This document shows, one piece after another, positions 55,301 to 64,000 of a DNA stretch of 64,000 nucleotides. Made by a program: the position numbers and the translations under genes. Source of the DNA: Symsagittifera roscoffensis (taxonomy: Eukaryota; Xenacoelomorpha; Acoela; Convolutidae); the NCBI RefSeq assembly GCF_963678635.1, contig NC_087064.1, positions 43,397,159 through 43,461,158 of the forward strand, in the 5' to 3' direction. How positions within the stretch are numbered: the stretch's first letter is position 1; every line of letters starts with the position of its first letter. The notes beneath the pieces were generated by a model. The model did no database searches. It had not been told where the DNA came from and saw only the letters and a list, made by a program, of their open reading frames with translations.

Positions 55301-56814
55301 CAATTTCAAGACGCTTTCTAAAATAAATTTTTTTAAAAGAGACTTATTTGAAATGCTTTTAAAATGATATCCACTAAGAGCTTCCATACATAATAATCAG
55401 TTATACTGGTTATACTGAGTTTTAATTGGTTTTTAAAAAACTCTTATCATTTTGAATGGATTTTAAGTGAATTATAAGCGGTTGTAAGGTCCCAAAGTGT
55501 GAACTTAATCGATTATTATGGCAACATTCTAGAGCACAAAAAACTATTATAATCGATTAATAATCACAGAAATTAAGTGCGGGTACTCTCTTTTAAAACA
55601 TTTTTGAAAAGAGACTTACTTGAAAACGCTGTTGATATGAGACTCACTTATAAATTGTTTTTAAATGAGACTCACTTAAAAATTGTTTTTAAAATGAGAC
55701 TCACTAAAGGCGACGGAGTGATTTTTTGGAGGTATGGTCCAAAAAATTGTTTAAAAGTAGTTTCGAAGTTTTGCCAGTGAATTGATATTTTTGATGATTC
55801 CATTTTAAAATGAAGACAAGACTGCTCGTATCAGGGCGAAGCCCTGAAGGTTCCGACTGCCTTTTAAGGTTTATTGAGCAACAGTAATACATAAAAAAAA
55901 ATTAATGAAATAAAATAAAATGTTTTTTTTTAATTTGAAAATTTTTATGAAAATCATCCCCCCACACGCCATATAAAGTACAAAAAGATAGATTTCGTTC
56001 CTTGTAACAAATCAATTATGGCAAATAAACTTCGTTCAACCAATTTTTATAAGACGGATTAAATCTCCGCTTACGCGTTAATAGCGCGAATTATATCGCG
56101 CGTTAATTGTCCCAAATTGGTCAAAATGGCCAAAATGGCAATCTTTTAACCCTCATAACTTTGCGAAAAATGATCACAGGTAAAATATCTTTTCAAATTT
56201 AAGTTCAGGACAACAGTGGCTTTCGAATGATATTAAAAAATTCCGTCAAAAATGGCTAGTTAAAAAGTCGAAATTTGTCTGAAGAAAAAAAAACCCACCC
56301 CGAGCACAAATATTCCGTTACTTTCGTATCGAAAGTCGGAACAATAAGTGGTAAATCTAACGAAGAAATGTTCATAAAATTTTCTTTTGTTTTCATACAC
56401 TTGATGTTCTCAATGTATTTTTTAAAATGTTTTGTGAGCCAGACTTTTTCAATGGGACTCATCAAAAACGGTGAGGCCATACTTCTAAACGAGTACCCGA
56501 TTTAAAGTTTTCTGGTGGCACCTGTCAAAATATAACTTTTAAAAATCTACTCTGTTTAGTGATATTTACCTTATGCAATAGTCAGGCATGGCCCTTGCGA
56601 CGCTTTCGGCGGCACACAGAAGTCTCGGCCTGGCTATTGCCACCTTAGTTTCTAGAATCCAAACAGATCGGTTCAACTGGGCCTTTAAGTTGTCGCAAAC
56701 TGCTGGCAAATTTAGTCCAAACATTGAAATTACCCGACATGAAAAAGAGTTGTAGATAATTAGGAGTACTTGCAACACAATAAAAACGATGAAAAAATAT
56801 TTTTCATAAACCAT
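42718..56814 (-). CDS. Alpha-1,4-glycosyltransferase-like Golgi enzyme (A4GALT/A4GNT group, GT32), 5 exons
   Basis: Predicted Golgi type II membrane enzyme that adds a sugar to glycolipid or glycoprotein acceptors in the lumen. Exons on the minus strand: 56814-56570, 47949-47782, 47364-47216, 46791-46573, 42950-42718. All are GT-AG, phases fit, total 1,014 nt (337 aa; human A4GALT is 353). Residues 1-4 are cytosolic, 5-24 a signal anchor (KYFFIVFIVLQVLLIIYNSF). Then come CAAESVARAMPDYCIRVLIA, and a catalytic metal-binding DXD within YKYGGIYMDTDIL (DTD 163-165). TNSVIGSSRPGHPLLWVAM follows, as does a C-terminal part aligning with the Gb3_synth domain up to KKVMKDTCP. The GHQGP motif and the HVWN motif of vertebrate enzymes are not conserved (here FRQYD and HYMQ), so acceptor or donor may differ. 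Which of the A4GALT or A4GNT activities it has cannot be told. Intron 1 is 8.6 kb and intron 4 is 3.6 kb, both packed with repeats. Confidence 0.88.
43070..43593 (+). repeat. ~440-bp repeat with 42-bp flanking direct repeats, copy 1
   Basis: The body 43113-43549 runs from ATTGGTACTAAAGACAGTTG to a hairpin AACTTCTCAATGGAC / TTTTGAGAAGTT and TGAATTATAC. It is bracketed by AACTTCCGAATTTCAAGG followed by AAAATACCGT at both 43070-43112 and 43551-43593. Confidence 0.75.
45581..46035 (+). repeat. ~440-bp repeat, copy 2
   Basis: Same sequence and orientation as 43113-43549 with about 95 percent identity and one 14-base insertion near 45645. It ends at the same AACTTCTCAATGGAC hairpin. The 42-bp flank of copy 1 is absent here. 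Confidence 0.8.
46277..46361. repeat. (CT)n microsatellite
   Basis: About 85 bases of CT dinucleotides with occasional CC interruptions, just right of the glycosyltransferase intron 4 border. It creates long low-complexity frames on both strands that are not genes. Confidence 0.95.
49480..49735 (+). repeat. Interspersed repeat family 5, copy 2
   Basis: Matches 39950-40235 block by block, including GAGAGCTTGGAAAATC and a GGTCGACCTAAAAAAA segment, in the same orientation. Confidence 0.6.
49735..51513 (+). repeat. Duplicated ~1.7-kb element, copy 1
   Basis: Corresponds in order to about 61345-62905. It begins TTTCTTACT...TTTTTACTGTGTTTTCATGC, passes the GATTATAA array, TAGGTACCTATCTAATCAC and CCTCATGTACTGGCTACTGG, and ends in the Helentron-like module with a GCAGTCGGAACATTC hairpin end. 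Only the left part recurs at 48897-49135. It is non-coding throughout. Confidence 0.8.
51005..51513 (+). mobile_element. Helentron-like non-autonomous element, copy 1
   Basis: Starts TGTTCCGACTTTCGTAAC and ends with AGTCGGAACATTC, a hairpin remnant and GAGCAATCTTGTTT. The family has TGTTCCGACT at the left end and its inverse AGTCGGAACA just inside the right end, followed by a GC hairpin (TCAGGGCTTCGCCCTGA in good copies) and CTTGTT. Asymmetric inverted repeats plus a 3' hairpin are the design I know for Helentron/Helitron2 elements. Class assignment is inference. Confidence 0.55.
51514..52020 (+). mobile_element. Helentron-like non-autonomous element, copy 2 (tandem)
   Basis: Directly follows copy 1. 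Ends CAGTCGGAACATTCAGGGCT, TCGCCCTAATACGAG. A poly-G tract of about 13 bases sits near 51890. Confidence 0.55.
52683..53091. mobile_element. MITE with inverted ends and 9-bp target duplication
   Basis: 409 bp bounded by ATTGAATTG at 52674-52682 and again at 53092-53100. Inverted ends: CTCATGCTTGAAGGCCCGAA on the left, TTCGGTCCTTCAAGCATGAG on the right. It is related to the MITE at 13165-13427. An 8-9-bp duplication fits hAT- or Merlin-like transposases. No transposase inside. Confidence 0.85.
53443..53512 (+). mobile_element. Helentron-like 3'-end fragment
   Basis: GGGCAGTCGGAACAATG followed by TTTGCCCTGATACGAAGAG and TCTTGTT. Only the terminal hairpin region remains. Confidence 0.5.
54441..54800 (+). 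repeat. G-rich minisatellite, quadruplex-prone
   Basis: Imperfect tandem units of about 25-30 bp around GTATGTGGGTTCAGGTGGGG with G runs of 4-10. It lies in glycosyltransferase intron 1, C-rich in that gene's RNA. Long frames through it are composition artefacts. Confidence 0.85.
54810..55062 (+). repeat. ~90-bp duplication
   Basis: 54810-54900 and 54971-55062 share TCGCTTTGCAAAGTTTCCGC, then GAAATTCTTGCAAAA and the ACGCGAAACAAA end. Confidence 0.7.
55605..55712 (+). repeat. ~32-bp short tandem repeat
   Basis: Three to four units of ATGAGACTCACTTAAAAATT followed by GTTTTTAA. Confidence 0.75.
55815..56347 (-). mobile_element. Helentron-like non-autonomous element, minus-strand copy
   Basis: Reverse orientation relative to the 51-kb copies. 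At its plus-strand left end is the best hairpin of the family (TCAGGGCGAAGCCCTGA), followed by GGTTCCGACTGCC. The right end is CGAAAGTCGGAACA. Internal block TTAATTGTCCCAAATTGG is the inverse of the family core. Confidence 0.6.
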
Positions 56815-57119
56815 TTTTATATAACGTTTTTAAAAAAAAAAATTGGAAGTCACAAACTTATAGGCACTCTGTTAGTGCAAAAAGTTGTTATTGCACTGCT
56901 TCGAAAGCCAGCAATCGAAAATATGTGCTTTGAAGCAATTCTGTTTTTTTTGCCTTCCAGTCCAAACTTTTTCACATGGCGCTTTTAGCGCCGAAACACG
57001 CTAAAATTAAGGAAAAGCTTGCTAAAAAAGACAGTTTTTTGGTCAAAACTTTCCAAAAAATGATTAAAAACATTATTTTGGTCAGAAACTTTTAGTGTAT
57101 TGCTGGAACTAGAGATACT

Positions 57120-59350
57120 AGATCCACGCCTGATTGATTAACCTTGGTCAAAAGCCCCTTTTTGTCCAGGTTTTGCGAACAAAAGTGGGAATTTTCAAAT
57201 TTTCGCAACAAACGTCGCGTCCTTCAGCTTGGACTTGTTGCCACATTTTGGGACCGTTGCAACCAATTTTTGTCCTTTTCAGCGAATGGGATCCAAACCA
57301 AAGATGCTCTACTGGCTCGACCCAAAATTCATGATTATATTTTGCTAAGCTAAAAAAAACAGAATAACTCGATTGTTTTTGGAGCAATATTACGATTGGC
57401 ACAGATTTCTTCCTCTTTATTTAGTCGACAGATTTCCTCCCATAGCCAATATCTTCTCATCGCATACCCAAGTTTGTGGAAGATATCTGTTTACGTTTTG
57501 AAATGGGAAGAGCTCTGTTGAAAATAAAATGGGTCGAGATCTGTCTGGGAAGAAATCTGTCACAGCCAATATTACAAATGGTGCCAACTTTGAGAACTTT
57601 AAATAATGGCATGTCTTAAACTTGAGACATTTCATGCGTAATATAAACATTTCGTTTTCAATCATTTTTACATATTGTTTTGATAGACTTGTTAGTGCAG
57701 CATTATAACAGATAGAATTTTTTCAATTTTAAAAAGTAACGCTTCTTTCACAAATCCTTTGGCTTTGAATGAAAAAGTATAACTATTTGAAGGTTAACAA
57801 GGAGTGATCTAGATTTTTAATGTATCATATCAGCTCTTGTTTCAATGTTGTTTGTTTGATTTTTTGGGCATGCTAAAAGAACTTAAAAGCAAAACTAATT
57901 GTATCAATTGTTCTCGACATCAAAATAATTTTCAGTAGATGGCACATCTCTAGTGTTTTTGGAATGTGAGTCTTGCAAGAATCATACCAAGAAATGCAAG
58001 TCTTATATGAGTTTTTAAGAGTCACGCCAAAATTGCATTACCTTAAACACAAAAGAATTTCGCAGATAATTTATAATTTATGCATCTCATGCAAATTTGT
58101 AATATTTCAAACTTTGTATTTTTTGCCAAAATTGTTTATTAGGGTTAAAGAAAGGTGAAAATTATTCAAATTTATTCTTAATGTTCTAAACAATTGAGAA
58201 GTATCTTGAAACTATCTGTTTTGAAAAACTTTCAGATTTATCTCTATAACTCTACAAAGTATGGTTTTGCATACAATCTAGCAACAAGTTTTATAAATTT
58301 CTTTGCTTTATGAGAAACATTTGCCATCAACCTCCGCACTGAGATTTTGCTGAATATCTGCTACAAACTAGCAAAACAATTTAAAGACCTGGAACATTCC
58401 ATAAACAACAAATATAATAGAAAAAAGGTATTAGAATTTGTTTTTTTTTGTATCAAGTGTTTTTTTTTAATCTTGGAGCTCGGATTTGTCGCCACAATTT
58501 AGGACCAATGCTAGCAAATTTTATCGTTTTCAGCCAATGCGATCCAACCCAAAGATGCTCAACTGGCTTTACCCGAAATTCATTGTTGCTCAGAGTGCGT
58601 TTGTTTGACTCTGGTCTCCAGCAACTCGCCCGTATGTTTTTCCGGTAACCTCGACACGCATTGGCAATGTTACGCAAAATAAAAAATGTAATCAATTTTT
58701 CTTTTCAATTTTGGTTCCTAAATTTTTAAATAAAATTATTAAAGTATAATTTATTTGAAATAAAGTATATTATTTTTTTTATTAAGTAAAATTCTATTAT
58801 AAAGTCAGTTGTTAATTTCGGGGCTGTAAACTAGATGGGAAAGATGAGCATATCGTAATACAATCAATATATGTTGAATTTCATAATTGTTGTTTCGAGT
58901 TTTCAGAGCATTTGATTATAATGTACTAGGCTGAAAAAACACAATATTTGAATGTATTATCGGAGCAATTTTACGATTGGAACAGATTTCTTCCTATTTT
59001 TTAGTTGACAGATTTTGTCCCATACAGACTTCGTCCCATACATATTTCGTCTCATTTCCAAAATCCTCTCATCCCATTTCCAAGTTTGTGGGACAAAATT
59101 CATGGAACAAAAATGGGAGTTTTCAAATTTTCAGAACAAACGTCGCGTCGTGGAGCTTGGACTTGTTGCCACACTTTGGGACCAACGCAAGCAATTTTTA
59201 TCATTTTCAGCCAATGCGATCCAACCCAAAGATGGTCAACTGGCTCGACCCGAGACTCATTGTTGCTCAGAGTGCGTTCGTTTGTCTGGTCTCCAGCAAC
59301 TCGCCTGAATTTTTTTTTCGGTAAACTCGACACGCATTGGCGATGATTCG
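57120..59350 (+). repeat. Interspersed repeat family 4 (three copies)
   Basis: 57120-57345, 58470-58660 and 58965-59350 share CTTGGACTTGTTGCCACA-like, TTTTCAGCCAATGCGATCC, AACCCAAAGATGCTCAACTG and, in the last two, GTCTCCAGCAACTCGCC. Short frames through them repeat with the DNA and look non-coding. Confidence 0.7.
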
Positions 59351-60261
59351 CAAAATAAAAAACATAATCGATTTTTCATTTCAATTTTAGTTTTTTTAAA
59401 CTTTACAAAGTTTTTAAACTATAATTCGTTTGTATGAAATTATATTAAAAAAATTTTGAACTAAAGATTTATAATAAAGCCGGTTGTTGATTTTGTGGCT
59501 GTGTACTAGATGAGCAAGATAAGCATATCTTAATACCAATCAATATATGTTGCTTCAAACTAGCAGAATAATTCAAAAACCTAGAGCAATCCATAAACAA
59601 CAAACATAATAATAAAAATGGTATTAGAATTTGGTTTTTTGTATCAAGTGACATTCGATTGATCAAATGAAGACGTTGTCTTTGTAATAGTTTTTCTATG
59701 TTACTTGTTTTTGATTGAGGTTGTTTATTTAATTTGAATGATTCGCAGTTATTGAAAGTGTTTTATTCAGATTGGATGTTTCTCGAGGTGTTTTTAAATT
59801 CTCCAAAATATTATCCAGCACATCTACCCACTATCAAGAAAAAACGGTTTTAAAATTTTGATTTTCGTTTAATTTCGAGCGAGTAAAGCGAGCGAACAGC
59901 CTTTCAGCAAATTTTCAATGCTTAATTTAAGCCGTAAAGCTTAATTTTACTAGAGTTTGTTTCTCTGTGTCTTTCAGCGTCATTTCAAAGTTTCAAAAGG
60001 CTTCTTCAAAAAAAAGTTTTGAACGTTTTTTTTGTTGTTTTTAAAGAAGTTTTTCGAGTCAATTTTGTAAAGAAACCATACTGCAATATGCTTTTTTCTA
60101 CTATGATTGTCGAATGTTGAATAAATTTTTGTTTGTCGTTAGTTATTTTAAACACACCACGCAGAAAAAACGGCACTAAATCGCAAAAAATTAAATTATT
60201 GTTTTTAAAATTATGGCCGGAAAATTTTGTGCAACTTGCACAGTAAACGACTGTCCTTGTT

Positions 60262-60745
60262 TTCCCGTCTTTTGTAACGTAAAAAACGAATTTTTGTGGT
60301 CGGGTGGTGTGTGGTTTTTTTATTCAGACAAATATCGACTTTTTAACAGGATTTTTTAACCTCATTCAAAAGGTATTGCTGACCCGAGATTAAATTTAAA
60401 AAAGATACTTCACCTGTGCTCGTTTTTTGTAAAGTTATGAAGGTTTAAAGATTGCCATTTTTGCCAGTTTGGAAAATTAACGCGCGATATATTTTGCTCT
60501 TTTAACGTGCAAGCGGATATTTAAATCGTCTTAGAGATCAGATCATTCCAATTTGGTTGAAGGAAGTTGATTTACCATAACTGATTTGTTACTAGGAGCG
60601 AAAATTATCACTTTGTTCTTTATGAGGCGTTATTAATGCTGTGCTCTTTTCATGTTATTTTTTTCATGTTATTACTGCTCCATAGACCTTAAAAAGCAGT
60701 CGGAACATTCTTCATTGCTTCGCCCTGATACTAGCATTCTTGTTT
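60262..60745 (+). mobile_element. Helentron-like non-autonomous element, copy 4
   Basis: From TTTTGTAACGTAAAAAACG to CAGTCGGAACATTC, CTTCGCCCTGATACTAG and ATTCTTGTT. Contains the core ACGCGCGATATATTTTGC. More diverged than the 51-kb copies. Confidence 0.5.
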
Positions 60746-61344
60746 ATGTTTGCGTTTCAATTTGACTGCTATTTTTTATTTGTTTCATTCGAGAGCTGCG
60801 TGGTTTCATCACTTAAATCGTTTACTTTTTGTTTGCTTGCTTCTGAGTCAATCATTTCCAACCATTTGCTCCTTACTTTGTTCGTTGAACTCAATATCAA
60901 TTTTGTAAAGAACCCTTTAATGTGGTTTCTTTGAGTGCTGTTTTAAGCTGTTTTAAGCTATCAGTTTCTGCACTTGAGTTGTTTTCTTCTCAATATGCAA
61001 GGTCGGTTCCTGTAAAACTTGTTTATTGTCGTTTCTGATGTTTCCCCATTAGATATGGGTTAATTGTCATTTATAAAGGGCCTTTGTAGAAGAAGATTTG
61101 TTTGTTCTTATTAGCTACTCTAAAAAATGAACATGTAATTTTACGAAAAAAATTACGTAATTTCACATGTTCGTCGTTTTATATTTTGATAGAAAAAGGT
61201 ATTATAATCTATTATAAAAGATTATAATAGATTGTAAGAGATTATAAAAGTTTATGAGAGATTATAAGAGATTTTCGGAAAAGTTATAATCAATTAAAAA
61301 TTTTGAATTTGCTTTTAGAGTGTTTCAGTGCTGTCTGTATTTAT

Positions 61345-62905
61345 TGTAGTAAACTATTCAAATATTTGTTTCTTACTTCTTACTAACTTTTACTGTGTTT
61401 TCATGCAGAATAATTAAAAAATAATCCATTATACTTCATTTTTCTCATGAAACAATATTTTGATAGAAAAAGGTATTATAATCTATTATAATAGATTATA
61501 ATAGATTATAAGAGATTATAAAAAATTATGAGAGATTATAAGAGATTTTCAGAAATTGGCTATATTTTTTTTTATGTTGTCACCAAAAATGTTATCATTA
61601 GAATGGATTATAAATCGTTTAAAGATCTAAGACTGGCGTTTATAATTAAATATGTTTTTCCTAAAAGTACGATCATAAATATAATACAATCAATTATTTT
61701 CTCTTTTTACTGAGTGGGGGCTAGGTTTAAACTGGTTTCAATTAATGTTGTCTGAAAGTATTTTGGTTCTTGTTAGTTTTTGGTAAACTTGTTGATGAAA
61801 AAATTTCAAACCATGATACTGAAAGTTTTTTTTTGTTCGGTTTCTTGAATGTTGAGTTTGAGGCCAAATGCGGTTGCCTTCCTTGTTCTGAAAACTCTTC
61901 AGATTTTGAAATTTAGTCATTAGAAATTGTCTTTGATGCTGATTGAAGAAATGATATTTTTTCTAACTAGGACATGATGCAATTATAGTTTTTTGTGGGT
62001 CAAATGTAAGTGTATTGACGAAATGCCATCATTTACATTCTTTTGTTTCGGAGGCTTTGTTGTTATGTGCACTGCTTGTTCGGGTGGTCAGGGGTTAGGT
62101 ACCTATCTAATCACTAGTAGATGAGTGTCGTCTAAAATTATTTTGAGAACTTGATCAAAGTAACTTAGGATTTGCGTTTAAAGTGCTGTCTGTAAATAAT
62201 GTAGTAAGCTATTAATAGTTTAATTTCATTTTGTTCTTTTGTTTGTCTGAAAAAATTAACTTTATTTTTCGTCATATGGACTGGATCCTTTGCTTTGCGA
62301 TATCTGCATCATGTTTTTGTTATATAAAAAAATGCATTGATCTTCTCACCATTTTTGTTTTGTTTCAGGAAATTCAAACCTCATGTACTGGCTACTGGGA
62401 TAAAATTATTTTTGCAGAAGACTTGCTATAAAACGTGACTATCTTCTGTTTCTCTATGTGTTTTGTATATTTCGAAGTTAGGGTTTCTTAAACCATTTAT
62501 CGAGTCGTTGTTTGTTCTTTCTAATATTGCAAAAAGTGTTTCTGTGAGATAATGTCGAGCTAGAGATTCGTTATTACAGCACACTTTCTGCGTTTGTATC
62601 CTGTTAAGACTGAAATTTTTGTAATTGTTACCCTTTTTGTAACGAAAGTAACGGAGTATTTGTGCTCCGCGTGCTTTTTTTTTGAAGACAAATTTCGACT
62701 TTTATGTAACTATTTTTGACAGGATTTTTTCGTAAAATTATGGGGGGTTCAAAGATTGCCATTTTGGCCAACTTGGGACAATTAGCGCGCGATATATTTT
62801 GCGCTATGAACGCGTAAGCGGTAACTTAGTCCATCTTAGAAATCGTTCCAAATTGTTTCAAGGAAGCCATATTGATTTGTTACTAGGAGCAAAATCTATC
62901 ACTTT
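61345..62905 (+). repeat. Duplicated ~1.6-kb element, copy 2
   Basis: Collinear with 49735-51513 in the same orientation, about 11.6 kb away. The right end is truncated inside the Helentron-like module. Confidence 0.8.
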
Positions 62906-63454
62906 ATACGGGATGATCATTACAAAAAATCTCAAGTAAAAAAATGCTTTGTGGTTTTGTAAAATATCAAGACTGCTCGTATCAGGGCAAAACATTGAAT
63001 TTTTCAACTGCCTTTCAAGGTTTATGGAGCAGTAACAACATGAAAAAATTTTTCTAAGAAAGTGTATGAAAAAAAAATTGAGTTGTGAATTTTTTGTGAA
63101 ATCATCCCCTCCACACCCCATATAAAATTGAAATTGATAGATTTCGCTCCTAATAACAATTCAATTAAGGCAAACAAGCTTCCCTCAACCAATTTGGAAC
63201 AATTTCTATGACGAATATCTCTGCTTACACGTTCATAGCGCAAAATATATCGCGCGCTAATTGTCCCAAGTTGGCCAAAATGGCAATCTTTGAACCCCCC
63301 ATAATTTTACGAAAAAATCCTGTCAAAAATAGTTACATAAAAGTCGAAATTTGTCTGCAAAAAAAAGCACGCGGAGCACAAATACTCCGTTACTTTCGTT
63401 ACAAAAAGAGTAACAATTACAAAAATTTCAGTCTTAACAGGATACAAACGCAGA
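62588..63454. repeat. Large inverted repeat (~870 bp) of Helentron-like arms
   Basis: The left arm begins CTGCGTTTGTATCCTGTTAA and the right arm ends with its inverse TTAACAGGATACAAACGCAG. The arms stay complementary through GTAACGAAAGTAACGGAGTA / TACTCCGTTACTTTCGTTAC and the GCGCGCTAATTGTCCCAA core. The centre is a short unpaired spacer holding the hairpin end TCGTATCAGGGCAAAAC of the right-arm copy. Confidence 0.8.
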
Positions 63455-63690
63455 CGGATTAAATCTCTGATTACGGGTTAAAGGCGCGAAATATATCGCG
63501 CGTTAATTGTCCCAAATTGGCCAAAATGGCATTTTTTAAACCCCCATAACTTAACGAAAAAAAGATGACACTCAAATATGTTTTCAAATTTTAGCTCAAG
63601 ACAAAAATACTTTTTGAATTTGTCGAAATTTGTTTTAAAAAAAAAACACCCCGAGCACACATTTCCGTTACTTTTGGTTATAATCTGTTA
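63455..63690 (-). mobile_element. Helentron-like fragment, minus strand
   Basis: GACGGATTAAATCTCTG, CGCGCGTTAATTGTCCCAAA and CCCCGAGCACACATTTCCG in order, abutting the inverted repeat. The hairpin end is lost. Confidence 0.5.
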
Positions 63691-64000
63691 AAATGTAAAT
63701 TTCAAGGTCCTGTTTGAGATTCTTGCTTGCACTAGATGAAGTCTGCGGTTAATTCGTATTTTCAGATAGACCACACCGTCTTTTCTTCACGTTAATTTAC
63801 TGGGCTCTATATTTTTGTGCAAATATTTGCCTATATTTTTCAGTTCTCAAAAGACCCTGAAAATGAAAATGTTGGTTAAAACGGATAGTTGTAGATTATT
63901 TCTAATTTATTCAAAAATGCTGGCCTGGCTGTGGATAGTTAGAACTTAGAGTGATGAAAAATGTTACTTGTGGTTGATTAGTAATAAAAACTTTAATATC
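63691..64000. other. Right edge, nothing recognised
   Basis: AT-rich DNA with no ORF, repeat or RNA gene that I can support. Confidence 0.5.

Larger units (their letters stand above)
47950..56569. other. Intron 1 of the glycosyltransferase gene (8.6 kb)
   Basis: Repeat-filled: AT-rich GATTATAA arrays (48999-49100, 49850-49930), family 5 copy (49480-49735), a duplicated ~1.7-kb segment (49735-51513), two tandem Helentron-like copies, a MITE (52683-53091), a G-rich minisatellite (54441-54800) and an inverted Helentron-like copy (55815-56347). No gene on either strand. Confidence 0.6.
56815..61340. other. Upstream flank of the glycosyltransferase gene, repeat-rich
   Basis: No convincing gene on either strand. 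It includes three copies of repeat family 4 (57120-57345, 58470-58660, 58965-59350), a Helentron-like copy (60262-60745) and a GATTATAA array (61190-61275). The promoter of the glycosyltransferase gene should lie just right of 56814, but I see no clear TATA element. Confidence 0.55.

Overview
This window is nuclear DNA from an invertebrate-like metazoan, AT-rich and repeat-rich. The evidence is long multi-exon genes with GT-AG introns, two membrane-protein genes typical of animals, and a dense load of transposable elements and satellite DNA. I cannot fix the phylum from the sequence alone. There is no sign of prokaryotic organisation.

Layout. (1) 92-169, minus strand: apparent first coding exon of a secreted protein, with a TATA box, running off the left edge. 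(2) 2443-14022, minus strand: a complete gene of about 19 coding exons for a choline-transporter-like protein (SLC44A family, about 785 aa). Its introns hold many copies of a ~450-bp repeat, a MITE and tRNA-like SINE fragments. (3) 14910-33571, plus strand: a near-complete 18.66-kb Ty3/gypsy LTR retrotransposon. It has 883-bp LTRs differing at only 9 positions, a 3.1-kb repeat-filled leader, a single 3,078-aa gag-pol frame, the first half of an apparent macro domain (TARG1/OARD1-like) interrupted by one in-frame UAA, an unrecognised 1,047-aa ORF2 without a nearby AUG, and a terminal motif repeated inside the element. (4) 33750-39825: a satellite array of a ~62-bp unit with a ~1.3-1.4-kb higher-order period. 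(5) 42718-56814, minus strand: a complete 5-exon gene for a Golgi type II alpha-1,4-glycosyltransferase-like enzyme (A4GALT/A4GNT group, 337 aa), with introns full of repeats. (6) 56815-64000: repeats only, including Helentron-like elements, a large inverted repeat and a duplicated ~1.6-1.8-kb segment.

The two complete host genes are intact at the level of frame and splice sites and lie on the same strand. The retrotransposon and satellite sit in the interval between them. The most unusual content is the retrotransposon: its size, its macro-domain-like module, its unknown ORF2, and five internal copies of the sequence that abuts the 3' LTR. All family assignments come from reading motifs and recalled family features. 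No search was run.
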